A stretch of DNA of 64,000 nucleotides from Collimonas pratensis (GTDB taxonomy: Bacteria > Pseudomonadota > Gammaproteobacteria > Burkholderiales > Burkholderiaceae_D), in the NCBI RefSeq assembly GCF_001584185.1, contig NZ_CP013234.1, positions 1,426,001 through 1,490,000 of the forward strand, in the 5' to 3' direction. A model generated the notes under the pieces. It was not told where the DNA came from, did not search any database, and worked only from the letters and a program-made list of their open reading frames with translations. Positions 27,200-36,047 of the stretch are shown here, piece by piece. Position 1 is the stretch's first letter. The number at the start of each line of letters is the position of its first letter. The position numbers were made by a program, and so were the translations under genes.

Positions 27200-28174
27200 A
27201 TGAGCAACCTGCATCAGCAAAGCCTGGTCATCGACGGCTTGAATATCTCCAAGTGGGAGCGGCCGGTATTCGAAGACATGAAGAAGGGCGGCCTGAGCGC
27301 CGTCAACTGCACCATTTCGGTGTGGGAGAATTTCCAGGGCACGGTCGGCAATGTGGTCGACATGAAGAACCTGATCCGCGACAACGCCGACCTGCTCACG
27401 CTGGTGCGCGGCGTCGACGACATCACGCGGGCGAAGAAAGAAGGCCGCACCGGCGTCATCCTCGGTTTCCAGAACGCTCATGCGTTTGAAGACAACCTCG
27501 GCTATATCGAAGTGTTCGCCGAACTGGGCGTGCGGGTGGTACAGCTTTGCTACAACACCCAGAACCTGATCGGCACCGGTTGCTACGAACGCGACGGCGG
27601 CCTGTCCGGCTTCGGCCGCGAAGTGATCGCCGAGATGAACCGGGTCGGCATCATGGTCGATCTGTCGCATGTCGGCGGCAATACCTCCACCGAAGCGATC
27701 CTGGCCTCCAACAAGCCGGTTTGCTATTCGCACTGCCTGCCATCCGGCCTGAAACAGCATCCGCGCAACAAGAGCGATGAACAACTGAAATTCATCGCCG
27801 ACCATGGCGGCTTCATCGGCGTCACTATGTTTCCGCCTTTCCTCAAACGCGGCAGCAGCGCCAATGTCGATGACTACGTAGAGGCCTTCGACTACATCAT
27901 CAACCTGGTCGGCGACGACTGCGTCGGTATCGGCACCGATTTCACGCAAGGTTACGGCAAGCCGTTCTTCGAATGGCTGACGCACGACAAGGGACGCCAC
28001 CGCCGCCTGACGGATTTCGGTACGGTGATCAACCCGGAAGGCTTCCGCACCATCGGCGATTTCCCCAATCTGACCACGGCCATGGAACGCGCCGGCTGGA
28101 AGGAAAGCCGCATCCGCAAGGTGCTTGGCGAGAACTGGCTGCGGGTGTTCGGCGAAGTCTGGACTGCCTGCTAG
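27200..28174 (+). CDS. M19 (renal) dipeptidase-like protein of the dimethylglycine cluster
   Basis: 324 aa, membrane dipeptidase fold. In active M19 enzymes the N-terminal zinc ligands are in a DGHND-like motif and a bridging Glu follows in GxEGGH. Here these read VIDGLNISKW and GFQNAHAFED, so the HxD pair and probably the Glu are missing. Later His residues (DLSHVGG, CYSHC) and Asp (GIGTDF) remain. A protein of this type occupies the same place in the Pseudomonas dgcAB locus (from memory). Function in betaine catabolism unknown. 16 bp after glyA. Confidence 0.85.
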   Translation: MSNLHQQSLVIDGLNISKWERPVFEDMKKGGLSAVNCTISVWENFQGTVGNVVDMKNLIRDNADLLTLVRGVDDITRAKKEGRTGVILGFQNAHAFEDNLGYIEVFAELGVRVVQLCYNTQNLIGTGCYERDGGLSGFGREVIAEMNRVGIMVDLSHVGGNTSTEAILASNKPVCYSHCLPSGLKQHPRNKSDEQLKFIADHGGFIGVTMFPPFLKRGSSANVDDYVEAFDYIINLVGDDCVGIGTDFTQGYGKPFFEWLTHDKGRHRRLTDFGTVINPEGFRTIGDFPNLTTAMERAGWKESRIRKVLGENWLRVFGEVWTAC

Positions 28175-28208
28175 CGCTACGTAGCTACGTAAATACTGAG
28201 GAGTAGTG

Positions 28209-28733
28209 ATGCAACCCCAATTGCCGATTGAAGTCGACGCCGAGACTGGTGTCTGGACTACCGACAAGCTGCCGATGCTGTATGTGCCGCGCCATTTCTT
28301 CACCAATAACCACACCGCCGTGGAGGCAGCACTCGGGCGCGAAAAATATGCGCAGATCCTGTATGACGCCGGTCACAAATCCGCCTACTACTGGTGTGAA
28401 AAGGAAGCTCGGCAGCACGATATGTCTGGCCTCGACGTCTACAAGCATTATTTGAAACGGCTGTCACAGCGTGGCTGGGGTTTGTTCTCCTTTACCGAAG
28501 TGGACGCCGCCAATGCCAGCGCCAGCATCAAGCTGGTCAATTCATCGTTCGTTCTGCAGCAGCCGGAAGCGCAAGGCAAGCTGTGCTACATGTTCGCCGG
28601 CTGGTTCGCCGGCGCCATGGACTGGGTTTCCGACACCACCGGCAATCCGCGCCGCTCGGTATGCAGCGAAACCCAGTGCGGCGGCGAAGGCCACGCGCAT
28701 TGCGTATTCACGGTTACACCGCTTTCTGCCTAG
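28209..28733 (+). CDS. V4R-like (DUF5943-type) protein of the betaine cluster
   Basis: 174 aa soluble protein. The C-terminal half resembles the V4R/4-vinyl reductase small-molecule-binding domain, with the Cys-rich end SVCSETQCGGEGHAHCVFTV that in V4R proteins often forms a metal site. The N-terminus contains LPMLYVPRHFFTNNHTAVEAALG. It always seems to accompany dgcA (from memory of the Pseudomonas locus), but no activity is assigned. ATG 28209 follows GAGGAG; an overlapping GTG just before it is less likely. Confidence 0.75.
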   Translation: MQPQLPIEVDAETGVWTTDKLPMLYVPRHFFTNNHTAVEAALGREKYAQILYDAGHKSAYYWCEKEARQHDMSGLDVYKHYLKRLSQRGWGLFSFTEVDAANASASIKLVNSSFVLQQPEAQGKLCYMFAGWFAGAMDWVSDTTGNPRRSVCSETQCGGEGHAHCVFTVTPLSA

Positions 28734-28748
28734 GGCCAGATACCGACC

Positions 28749-30812
28749 ATGCGCTATCCCACTTTGTTTTCGCCGTTGACCCTGAACCAGATTACCCTGC
28801 GCAACCGCGTGGTCAGCACCGCGCACGCCGAAGTCTATGCGGAAGCAGGCGGCTTGCCGGGCGAGCGCTATATCCGTTATTACGAAGAAAAGGCCAAGGG
28901 CGGTCTGGGCCTGGCAATCTGCGGCGGTTCCAGCACGGTCTCCATCGACAGTCCGCAAGGCTGGTGGAAATCGGTCAATCTGACTACCGACAAAGTGATC
29001 GAGCCTTTATCGCGGCTGGCGGAAGCGATGCACCGGCACGGCGCCAAGATCATGATCCAGGCTACCCATATGGGACGGCGCACAGCCTGGCATGGCGAGA
29101 ACTGGCCACATCTGGTCAGTCCCTCGGGGATCAGGGAACCGGTCCATCGCGGCAACGCCAAGATCATCGAGATCGAAGAGATTCGCCGTATCGTCGCCGA
29201 CTTTGCCGCTGCCGCCAAACGAGTCAAGCAAGCTGGCATGGATGGCATCGAGATTTCCGCCGCCCACCAGCAACTGATCGACCAGTTCTGGAGTCCACGC
29301 GTCAACCAGCGTACCGACGAATACGGCGGCAGCTTGGAGAACCGGATGCGCTTCGGCATCGAAGTATTGACGGCGGTGCGAGAAGCAGTCGGCAAGGATT
29401 TTTGCGTCGGCATGCGCATGTGCGGCGATGAATTCCATGAAGACGGCGTCGATCACGAAACCGCCAAGCAGATTGCGCAGGCGCTGTCTGCCAGCGGCCT
29501 GATCGATTTCCTGAGCGTGGTTGGTTCCGGTGCCGATACGCATAATACGCTGGCGAACTGCATGCCGCCGATGGCCTTGCCGCCGGAGCCGTTCGTGCAC
29601 CTCGCTGCCGGCATCAAGGCGGTGTCGAGCGTGCCGGTGATGCATGCGCAAAGCATACGCGACGCCGGCCAGGCGGAACGCATACTGTCGTCCGGCATGG
29701 TGGATCTGGTCGGCATGACGCGTGCGCAGATCGCCGATCCGCATATGGTGATCAAGATCCGCGACGGCCGTGAAGACGAAATCAAGCAATGCGTCGGCGC
29801 CAATTATTGCATCGACCGCCAGTACAACGGCCTGGATGTGCTGTGCGTGCAGAACGCCGCCACCTCGCGCGAGCAGAGCATGCCGCACCAGATCGCCAAG
29901 AGCCGTGGACCTAAACGCAAAGTGGTCGTGGTCGGCGCCGGTCCGGCCGGGCTGGAAGCGGCGCGCGTGGCGCGCGAACGCGGCCACGAAGTGGTGCTGT
30001 TCGAGCGCAGCGAAGCGGTCGGCGGCCAGATCAACCTGGCGGCCAAGGCGCCGCAGCGCGAACAGATGGCCGGCATCGTGCGCTGGTTCGACATGGAAAC
30101 CAAGCGCCTCGGCGTTGACCGCCGGCTTGGCGTCGATGCCGACGAAGCCATGATCCTGGCGGAACGGCCGGATATCGTGGTGCTGGCCACCGGCGGCAGC
30201 AACTACACCAGCCAAGTTGCTGACTGGGGCATTGCCGAAGGACTGTCTGTCAGTTCCTGGGACATCCTGCAGGGACGGGTCGCGCCGGGCAAGAACGTGC
30301 TGGTGTATGACGGCATCAGCACCCATGCCGGCTTCGGCGTCGCCGATTTCCTGGCCAGCCGCGGCAGCCTGGTGGAAATCGTCACACCCGACGTCAAGAT
30401 CGCCGACGACACCGGCGGCACCACCTTCCCGATTTTTTATCGCCGCCTGTATGCCCAGGGCGTGATCCCGACGCCGAATTACTGGCTGGACCGGGTCTAT
30501 GCCGAAGGCGACAAGAAGGTGGCGGTGCTGCGCAACGAGTACACCGAAGTGCAGGAGGAGCGGGTGGTCGACCAGGTGGTGATTGAAAACGGCATCCTGC
30601 CCAATGACCAGCTGTACTGGTCGCTCAAGCCGCAATCGGTCAATCGCGGCCAGATCGACGTCAACAAGCTGTTCGCCGCCGAGCCGCAGCCCGCCTTGTC
30701 GGAACCGCTAGGCGACGGCCGCTTCCTGCTGTTCCGGGTAGGCGACTGCATCTCTATGCATAACATCCACGCTGCGATCTACGACTCGCTGCGTCTGTGC
30801 AAAGACTTCTGA
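28749..30812 (+). CDS. dgcA: Dimethylglycine demethylase subunit A (OYE-like FMN/FAD enzyme)
   Basis: 687 aa. Oxidatively demethylates N,N-dimethylglycine to sarcosine. The N-terminal Old-Yellow-Enzyme TIM barrel (LFSPLTLNQITLRNRVVSTAHAE; AAHQQLIDQFWSPRVNQRTDEYGG) is followed by a Cys cluster (CVGANYCIDRQYNGLDVLC) and a C-terminal Rossmann FAD/NAD region (KVVVVGAGPAGLEAARVARERGHEV). One of the four Cys found in related 2,4-dienoyl-CoA reductase-type enzymes is Ala here. Two bp separate it from dgcB. Confidence 0.93.
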   Translation: MRYPTLFSPLTLNQITLRNRVVSTAHAEVYAEAGGLPGERYIRYYEEKAKGGLGLAICGGSSTVSIDSPQGWWKSVNLTTDKVIEPLSRLAEAMHRHGAKIMIQATHMGRRTAWHGENWPHLVSPSGIREPVHRGNAKIIEIEEIRRIVADFAAAAKRVKQAGMDGIEISAAHQQLIDQFWSPRVNQRTDEYGGSLENRMRFGIEVLTAVREAVGKDFCVGMRMCGDEFHEDGVDHETAKQIAQALSASGLIDFLSVVGSGADTHNTLANCMPPMALPPEPFVHLAAGIKAVSSVPVMHAQSIRDAGQAERILSSGMVDLVGMTRAQIADPHMVIKIRDGREDEIKQCVGANYCIDRQYNGLDVLCVQNAATSREQSMPHQIAKSRGPKRKVVVVGAGPAGLEAARVARERGHEVVLFERSEAVGGQINLAAKAPQREQMAGIVRWFDMETKRLGVDRRLGVDADEAMILAERPDIVVLATGGSNYTSQVADWGIAEGLSVSSWDILQGRVAPGKNVLVYDGISTHAGFGVADFLASRGSLVEIVTPDVKIADDTGGTTFPIFYRRLYAQGVIPTPNYWLDRVYAEGDKKVAVLRNEYTEVQEERVVDQVVIENGILPNDQLYWSLKPQSVNRGQIDVNKLFAAEPQPALSEPLGDGRFLLFRVGDCISMHNIHAAIYDSLRLCKDF

Positions 30813-30814
30813 CT

Positions 30815-32719
30815 ATGAGCGCAGCAGCTTCTTCCCTTAATCTGCTCATTACCGTCCTGTTCTGGCTTTCGGTGGCAGGGCTGACGGTGGGCATGGCGCG
30901 GCGGGCAGCACTGTGGCGTGCTGGCCGTGAAGCGCCCGTGGCTTGGCTAGGATTGCTGGCCATTCCCAAGCGCTATTTTGTTGATCTGCACCATGTGGTG
31001 GCGCGCGACCCGTATATCGCCCGCACCCACGTGGCTACTGCCGGCGGCGCCATTGCCGCCATGGCGCTGGTAGCACTCAACTATGGCTTGATGCTGTATG
31101 CCGCGGCACTGAATACCGCCATCGGCTTGTGCGCGCTGCTGATGCTGGTCGGCGTGCTGTTTGTCTGGCATCGCCGCCGCACGCCGCCGGCGCGGTTGTC
31201 GCGCGGCGCCTGGATGCGGCTGCCGTGGATGCTGGCGGCGTTTGCGCTGGGTTTGCTGGCGCTCGGCCTGATTCCGCTGCAGCTGGTCTCCGGTGCGAGT
31301 GCGCTGGCGACCGTGGTGTTGCTGGGCCTGGGCGCCTGGACGCTGACCATCGGCGCCACCCGTGGCGGACCGATGAAGCATGCGCTGGCCGGCTTGCTGC
31401 ACCTGGCTTTCCATCCGCGCCCTGAACGCTTCAAGCAGGTCGCCGGCGGCACTCCGACCACGGCGCTCAAGGTTCTGAAGCTGGAGCAAGGCGAACTGGG
31501 AGTCGGCAAGCCGGTCGAGTTCCGCTGGAACCAGCTGCTGAGCTTCGATGCCTGCGTCCAGTGCGGCAAGTGCGAGGCCGCCTGCCCGGCGTTTGCTGCC
31601 GGCCAGCCCTTGAATCCGAAGAAGCTGATTCAGGATATGGTGACCGGCATGGCCGGCGGCAGCGACGCCAATTTTGCCGGCAGCCCTTATCCCGGCATCC
31701 CGCTCGGCGGCCATCAGGGCAGCCCGTTGGAGGCGATCGTGCCGGGCCTGATTTCCAGCGACACGCTATGGTCTTGCACCACCTGTCGCGCCTGCGTGCA
31801 GGAATGCCCGATGCTGATCGAGCACGTGGATGCCATCGTCGATATGCGTCGTCACCAAACCTTGCAGTTCGGCGCGGTGCCGGGTAAAGGACCGGAAGTG
31901 CTGGCCAATTTGCGCGAAACCGGCAGCGCCGGCGGCTTCGACCTCGGCGTGCGCTACAACTGGGCGCTGGACCTGAACGTCCGCCAGATCAGCGCCGGTC
32001 AGCCGGTCGACGTGCTGCTGCTGGTGGGCGAAGGCGGTTTCGACATGCGTTACCAGCGCAGCCTGCGCGCGCTGGTCAAGGTGCTGCAAGCCGCGCAGGT
32101 CGATTTTGCCGTGCTCGGTTCGCTGGAAAACGATTGCGGCGATGTCGCCCGCCGTCTCGGCGATGAGGCGACTTTCCAAAACCTGGCGCAGCAGATGATT
32201 GCGCAGCTGTCGGCATTTACCTTCAAGCGCATCGTCACTGCCGATCCGCATGTCATGCACTGCCTACGCAACGAATATCCGGCGCTCGGCGGCCACTATG
32301 AAGTGCTGCATCACACCGGCTTCATGGCGTCGCTGGTCAGCCAGGGCAAACTCAAGCCGCGCGCAGCCGCCGACAGCGAGCAGCGCTTTACCTATCACGA
32401 CCCCTGTTACCTGGGCCGCTACAACGGCGAAATCGAGGCGCCGCGCGAGCTGCTCAAGCTGCTGGGCCTGTCGCTGCATGAAATGGAACGCCATGGCATG
32501 CGCGGCCGCTGCTGCGGCGGCGGTGGCGGCGCGCCGCTGACTGATATCCCCGGCAAGCAGCGCATTCCCGATATCCGCATCCACGATGCGCGCACGGTGC
32601 GCGCCGACACGGTGGTGGTAGCTTGCCCGAACTGCACCGCGATGCTGGAAGGCGTAGTGGGGCCGCGTCCCGAGGTGCGCGATATCGCTGAACTGCTGGC
32701 CGCTGCATTGGAGCATTGA
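30815..32719 (+). CDS. dgcB: Dimethylglycine demethylase subunit B, membrane Fe-S protein
   Basis: 634 aa. About five hydrophobic segments in the first 185 residues anchor it in the inner membrane. Two 4Fe-4S motifs follow (DACVQCGKCEAACPAF and WSCTTCRACVQECPM), then two CCG-type cysteine domains (HDPCYLGRYNG..RCCGGGGG and ACPNCTAML), as in heterodisulfide reductase D-like subunits. It likely carries electrons from DgcA, or from the ETF, to the quinone pool. Confidence 0.93.
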   Translation: MSAAASSLNLLITVLFWLSVAGLTVGMARRAALWRAGREAPVAWLGLLAIPKRYFVDLHHVVARDPYIARTHVATAGGAIAAMALVALNYGLMLYAAALNTAIGLCALLMLVGVLFVWHRRRTPPARLSRGAWMRLPWMLAAFALGLLALGLIPLQLVSGASALATVVLLGLGAWTLTIGATRGGPMKHALAGLLHLAFHPRPERFKQVAGGTPTTALKVLKLEQGELGVGKPVEFRWNQLLSFDACVQCGKCEAACPAFAAGQPLNPKKLIQDMVTGMAGGSDANFAGSPYPGIPLGGHQGSPLEAIVPGLISSDTLWSCTTCRACVQECPMLIEHVDAIVDMRRHQTLQFGAVPGKGPEVLANLRETGSAGGFDLGVRYNWALDLNVRQISAGQPVDVLLLVGEGGFDMRYQRSLRALVKVLQAAQVDFAVLGSLENDCGDVARRLGDEATFQNLAQQMIAQLSAFTFKRIVTADPHVMHCLRNEYPALGGHYEVLHHTGFMASLVSQGKLKPRAAADSEQRFTYHDPCYLGRYNGEIEAPRELLKLLGLSLHEMERHGMRGRCCGGGGGAPLTDIPGKQRIPDIRIHDARTVRADTVVVACPNCTAMLEGVVGPRPEVRDIAELLAAALEH

Positions 32720-32721
32720 AT

Positions 32722-33900
32722 ATGGACATGGCGATGACAACGACAATGGCGACGGCGAGCTGCATCAGGCGGATAGATCCGCGCCGTCCATTCACGCTGA
32801 ATGCCGATGGCTTGAAGCGCATTGTGCTGGGACAGGCAGGCGCGGCAGGCCTCGATCTGCAGGTGTTTCCGTTGGCGCCGGCGCACCAGTCGATCAAGCC
32901 GCAGCGCCTGGCAGCGGATGCACAGTTGAAAAAATGTCTGCTGGCAGTGGCGCACAGCGACCGCGGCAGCCTCGACGAACATGCGCGCCAGGCCGTGGCC
33001 GCCGCCGCACTGCTGGCCGACGGCGCCACCGAAGTGGTGCTGCTGGTGTTCGGCGAACTGAACGACGATGCCGCCGCGCTTGGCGCGGATCGCTGCGTCG
33101 TATTGCCGCAATTCGGCAGTCATCGGTTTGCGCCGGAAGCTGAGCTGGTGGCGCTGATCGCCTTGCTCGAAGAATTGTTGCCGGCGCATGTCTTCATGGC
33201 CGACAACGGCGTCGCCGACAGCGACCTGGGACGGCGCCTGGGCGCGGCGATGAACGCAGCCAGCATCGCCACGCATGTGGTGGAAATCAAGCAGGAAGGG
33301 CTGGCGGTCTACCGGCAGCGGGGCAGCCTGATGGCGCGCCGCGAACTGACGGCGATCGTGCTGCTGGAAGCCGATGCCGTGGATGCGCGCCTGCCCTTCC
33401 TCGGGCGCGGGCAGCGAGCCGAGCAGTTGGCCGAAGCGCTCGGCATCGCGGCAAGCGCCACTTCGGCCGGCGCATTTACCGACCTTGGCGTGAAAACCAT
33501 GGCGGCGTCGCAAGTGGCGCTGGATGAAGCCGATTTCATCGTTTCGGCTGGCAATGGCGTCGGCGATGTCACCCTGTTCAATGCGCTGGCGCAGGTGCTG
33601 GACGCCGCCGTCGGCGCCAGCCGGGTTGCGGTCGACGACGGCAAGTTTGAGCGCGATAAGCAGATCGGCGCCACCGGCAAGACGGTCAGCGCCAGCGCCT
33701 ATCTCGCTTTTGGCATTTCCGGCGCGGTCCAGCATCTGCAGGGCATCAAGGACTGCCGCCATGTGATCGCGGTCAACCTGGATGCCAGTGCGCCCATGAT
33801 TAAGCGCGCCGATCTCAGCATCATCGGTGATGCGCAGGAACTGATGGCTGCCTTGCTGGAACAGGTCCGGCAGGCTCGGGCGATGGAGGTCGCATCATGA
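32722..33900 (+). CDS. etfA: Electron transfer flavoprotein alpha subunit of the betaine cluster
   Basis: 392 aa. The C-terminal FAD-binding domain is typical: QIGATGKTVSASAYLAFGISGAVQHL, CRHVIAVNLD and PMIKRADLSIIGDAQELM. The N-terminal domain is more divergent and has an extra leader of about 40 residues. Dedicated ETF for dimethylglycine and possibly sarcosine oxidation. Starts 2 bp after dgcB and overlaps etfB by 4 bp (ATGA). Confidence 0.93.
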   Translation: MDMAMTTTMATASCIRRIDPRRPFTLNADGLKRIVLGQAGAAGLDLQVFPLAPAHQSIKPQRLAADAQLKKCLLAVAHSDRGSLDEHARQAVAAAALLADGATEVVLLVFGELNDDAAALGADRCVVLPQFGSHRFAPEAELVALIALLEELLPAHVFMADNGVADSDLGRRLGAAMNAASIATHVVEIKQEGLAVYRQRGSLMARRELTAIVLLEADAVDARLPFLGRGQRAEQLAEALGIAASATSAGAFTDLGVKTMAASQVALDEADFIVSAGNGVGDVTLFNALAQVLDAAVGASRVAVDDGKFERDKQIGATGKTVSASAYLAFGISGAVQHLQGIKDCRHVIAVNLDASAPMIKRADLSIIGDAQELMAALLEQVRQARAMEVAS

Positions 33901-34682
33901 AACAGCTGGCTATCAGGCGGATTGCGGTACTGGTATCGATAGGCAGGCACCCGGTAAGCGGCGTGCCGCGCTATAGCCGCAACGACGCCGCTGCCCTGGG
34001 CTTGGCCCACGATCTGGCCCGGCATGCGCTTGACATCAGTATCGATGTTATCCATGCCGGACAAGCAGACAATCCGGCGCTGCCCGAATATCTGGCGCTG
34101 GGCGCAACCAGGGTCAGCGTGATCGAACCAGCTGCGGACCAGGACGTGTTGCCAGCCTTGCAGGAACAACTGCAAGGCTACGACCTGGTGTTGTGCGGCA
34201 GCCGCGCCGAGAGCGGCGAAGCCAGCGGCATGCTGCCTTATCGGCTGGCCGCGCGGCTGAATCTGCCTTTGCTGGCAGGGGTGATTGCGGTAACGTCAGG
34301 CAGCGACGCCATCGTCGCCGAGCAGTTCTTGCCGAAAGGGCGGCGGCGCGAAGTCGTCTTGTCGCTGCCGGCCTTGCTGACTGTGCATTCGTTAGCGCCG
34401 TCGCGCTTGCGCTATGCCTATGCCCGCTTGCGTGCCGGCCGCATCAGCAGCCAGGCCTTTCCGGCGGGGACAGGCACAGCCGGCTCGGAATGGCGGATCG
34501 AAAATGTTAAAGCGCTGCCACGCAAACTGGCGGCGCCGGAGAAGCGTTCCGGCCATGCACGCATGCAGGCCGCCACCGTGGCGGAGAGCCGCGGCGGCAA
34601 GGTGCTGCAGGAAGGCAGCGCAGCCGACAAGGCGCAGGCCGTGCTGGCTTATTTGCGTGAGCATCATCTGGTCGATTATTGA
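33897..34682 (+). CDS. etfB: Electron transfer flavoprotein beta subunit of the betaine cluster
   Basis: 261 aa. ETF beta fold with IAVLVSIGRHPVSGVPRYSRNDAAALGLA at the N-terminus and DLVLCGSRAESGEASGMLPYRLAARL, the AMP-binding region. Translationally coupled to etfA. Partner of the alpha subunit as electron acceptor for DgcAB. Confidence 0.92.
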   Translation: MKQLAIRRIAVLVSIGRHPVSGVPRYSRNDAAALGLAHDLARHALDISIDVIHAGQADNPALPEYLALGATRVSVIEPAADQDVLPALQEQLQGYDLVLCGSRAESGEASGMLPYRLAARLNLPLLAGVIAVTSGSDAIVAEQFLPKGRRREVVLSLPALLTVHSLAPSRLRYAYARLRAGRISSQAFPAGTGTAGSEWRIENVKALPRKLAAPEKRSGHARMQAATVAESRGGKVLQEGSAADKAQAVLAYLREHHLVDY

Positions 34683-34683
34683 T

Positions 34684-34700
34684 TTGCAAAGCGTTTGCAA
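34684..34700. promoter_or_regulatory. Palindrome TTGCAAA-GCG-TTTGCAA between etfB and gbcA
   Basis: A perfect 7-bp inverted repeat with a 3-bp centre directly after the etfB stop, 17 bp before the gbcA start. It resembles LacI/PurR-type operators but has an odd centre. It could regulate gbcAB separately or be a small mRNA hairpin. Confidence 0.35.
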
Positions 34701-34716
34701 TGCGGCGGTTCCATAA

Positions 34717-36021
34717 ATGCATCACATGGAGAAAAAATTGAAAGTATCCAAAGAGATTCAAGCACTGATCGCCGAACGCCTGCCAGGACATAGCCTGGAT
34801 GCGCCGTTTTACCTGAATCCGGAAATCTTCGAGATGGATATCCGCGAGATTTTCGGCAAGCACTGGATCCATGTCGCGGTCGATCCGGATATTCCCGAGC
34901 CGGGCGACTACGTCACGGTCGAGATCGGCCTCAACTCCATCGTGGTGGTGCGCGACGACGATATGGCGGTGCGCGCCTATCACAACGTCTGCCGCCATCG
35001 CGGCGCGCGCCTGTGCTCGGAGCACAAGGGCTCGGTCGGCAACCTGGTCTGTCCCTATCATCAATGGACTTATAACCTGAGCGGCGAACTGATCTACGCC
35101 GAACACATGGGGGAAAAATTCGATCGCTGCAAGCACAGCCTGAAATCCGTGCATGTGGAAAACCTGGCCGGTCTGATCTTCATCTGCCTGGCGGAACAGC
35201 CGCCCGCGGATTTCGCCGTGATGCGCGAAGCCATGGCGCCCTATCTGTTGCCGCACGGCCTGCAGGATTGCAAGATAGCCAAGCAGGTCGACCTGATCGA
35301 AGAGGGCAACTGGAAGCTGACCATGGAAAACAATCGCGAGTGCTACCACTGCGCGACCAACCATCCGGAACTCACTGCTTCGTTGTTCGAATTCGGTTTC
35401 GGTTACCAGACCGCGCCCGGCAACGCCGAGCAGATCGGCGAATTCAACCGCCTGGCGGCAGAACGTTGCGCCGAATGGGAACGCGGCGGCCTGCCGTCAG
35501 CCGAGATCGAGCGGCTGGACGAACTGGTGAGCGGTTTCCGCACACAGCGCTTGCCGCTGGATCGCGCCGGCGAATCGCAGACGCTGGACGGCAAGGTCGC
35601 TTGCGGCATGCTGCTGGGGCAGTTCGAGCGCGCCGACCTGGGCGGTCTGTCGTTCTGGACCCAACCGAATTCCTGGCACCACTTCATGAGCGACCATATT
35701 GTGAGTTTTTCAGTATTGCCCTTGTCAGCCGAGCGTACGCTGGTGCGCACCAAATGGCTGGTGCACAAAGATGCGCGCGAAGGCATTGATTATCAGCTGG
35801 ACAATCTGACTGCGGTATGGAACGCCACCAACGACCAGGACAAGCGGCTGGTCGAGCTGTCGCAGCAGGGGGCGCGCAGCAGCGCTTACCAGCCCGGTCC
35901 TTATTCGCCGTTTACCGAAGGGCTGGTGGAAAAATTCTGCACCTGGTACATCGGCCGCCTGCAGGCTGGTTTGAGCGCGCCTGAGACTGCTTCAGTGAAC
36001 GTGCTGCGGAGAATGGATTGA
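34717..36021 (+). CDS. gbcA: Glycine betaine monooxygenase, Rieske oxygenase subunit
   Basis: 434 aa. Converts glycine betaine to dimethylglycine plus formaldehyde. The Rieske [2Fe-2S] motif CRH-x17-CPYH is at about residues 91-114. The mononuclear iron site is NNRECYHCATNHPEL with two His. The ATG at 34717 has another in-frame ATG at 34726. The next gene gbcB is the reductase and overlaps or abuts it. Confidence 0.95.
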   Translation: MHHMEKKLKVSKEIQALIAERLPGHSLDAPFYLNPEIFEMDIREIFGKHWIHVAVDPDIPEPGDYVTVEIGLNSIVVVRDDDMAVRAYHNVCRHRGARLCSEHKGSVGNLVCPYHQWTYNLSGELIYAEHMGEKFDRCKHSLKSVHVENLAGLIFICLAEQPPADFAVMREAMAPYLLPHGLQDCKIAKQVDLIEEGNWKLTMENNRECYHCATNHPELTASLFEFGFGYQTAPGNAEQIGEFNRLAAERCAEWERGGLPSAEIERLDELVSGFRTQRLPLDRAGESQTLDGKVACGMLLGQFERADLGGLSFWTQPNSWHHFMSDHIVSFSVLPLSAERTLVRTKWLVHKDAREGIDYQLDNLTAVWNATNDQDKRLVELSQQGARSSAYQPGPYSPFTEGLVEKFCTWYIGRLQAGLSAPETASVNVLRRMD

Positions 36022-36047
36022 AAGCCGAAATATTGCCGGGACCGGTC

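Noticed and set aside
29007..30635. Long minus-strand open frame opposite dgcA
   Set aside because: The same shadow pattern; dgcA on the plus strand has full domain matches. Similar shadows at 7440-8795, 57648-58979, 56249-57505 and 60790-61884 were rejected for the same reason.
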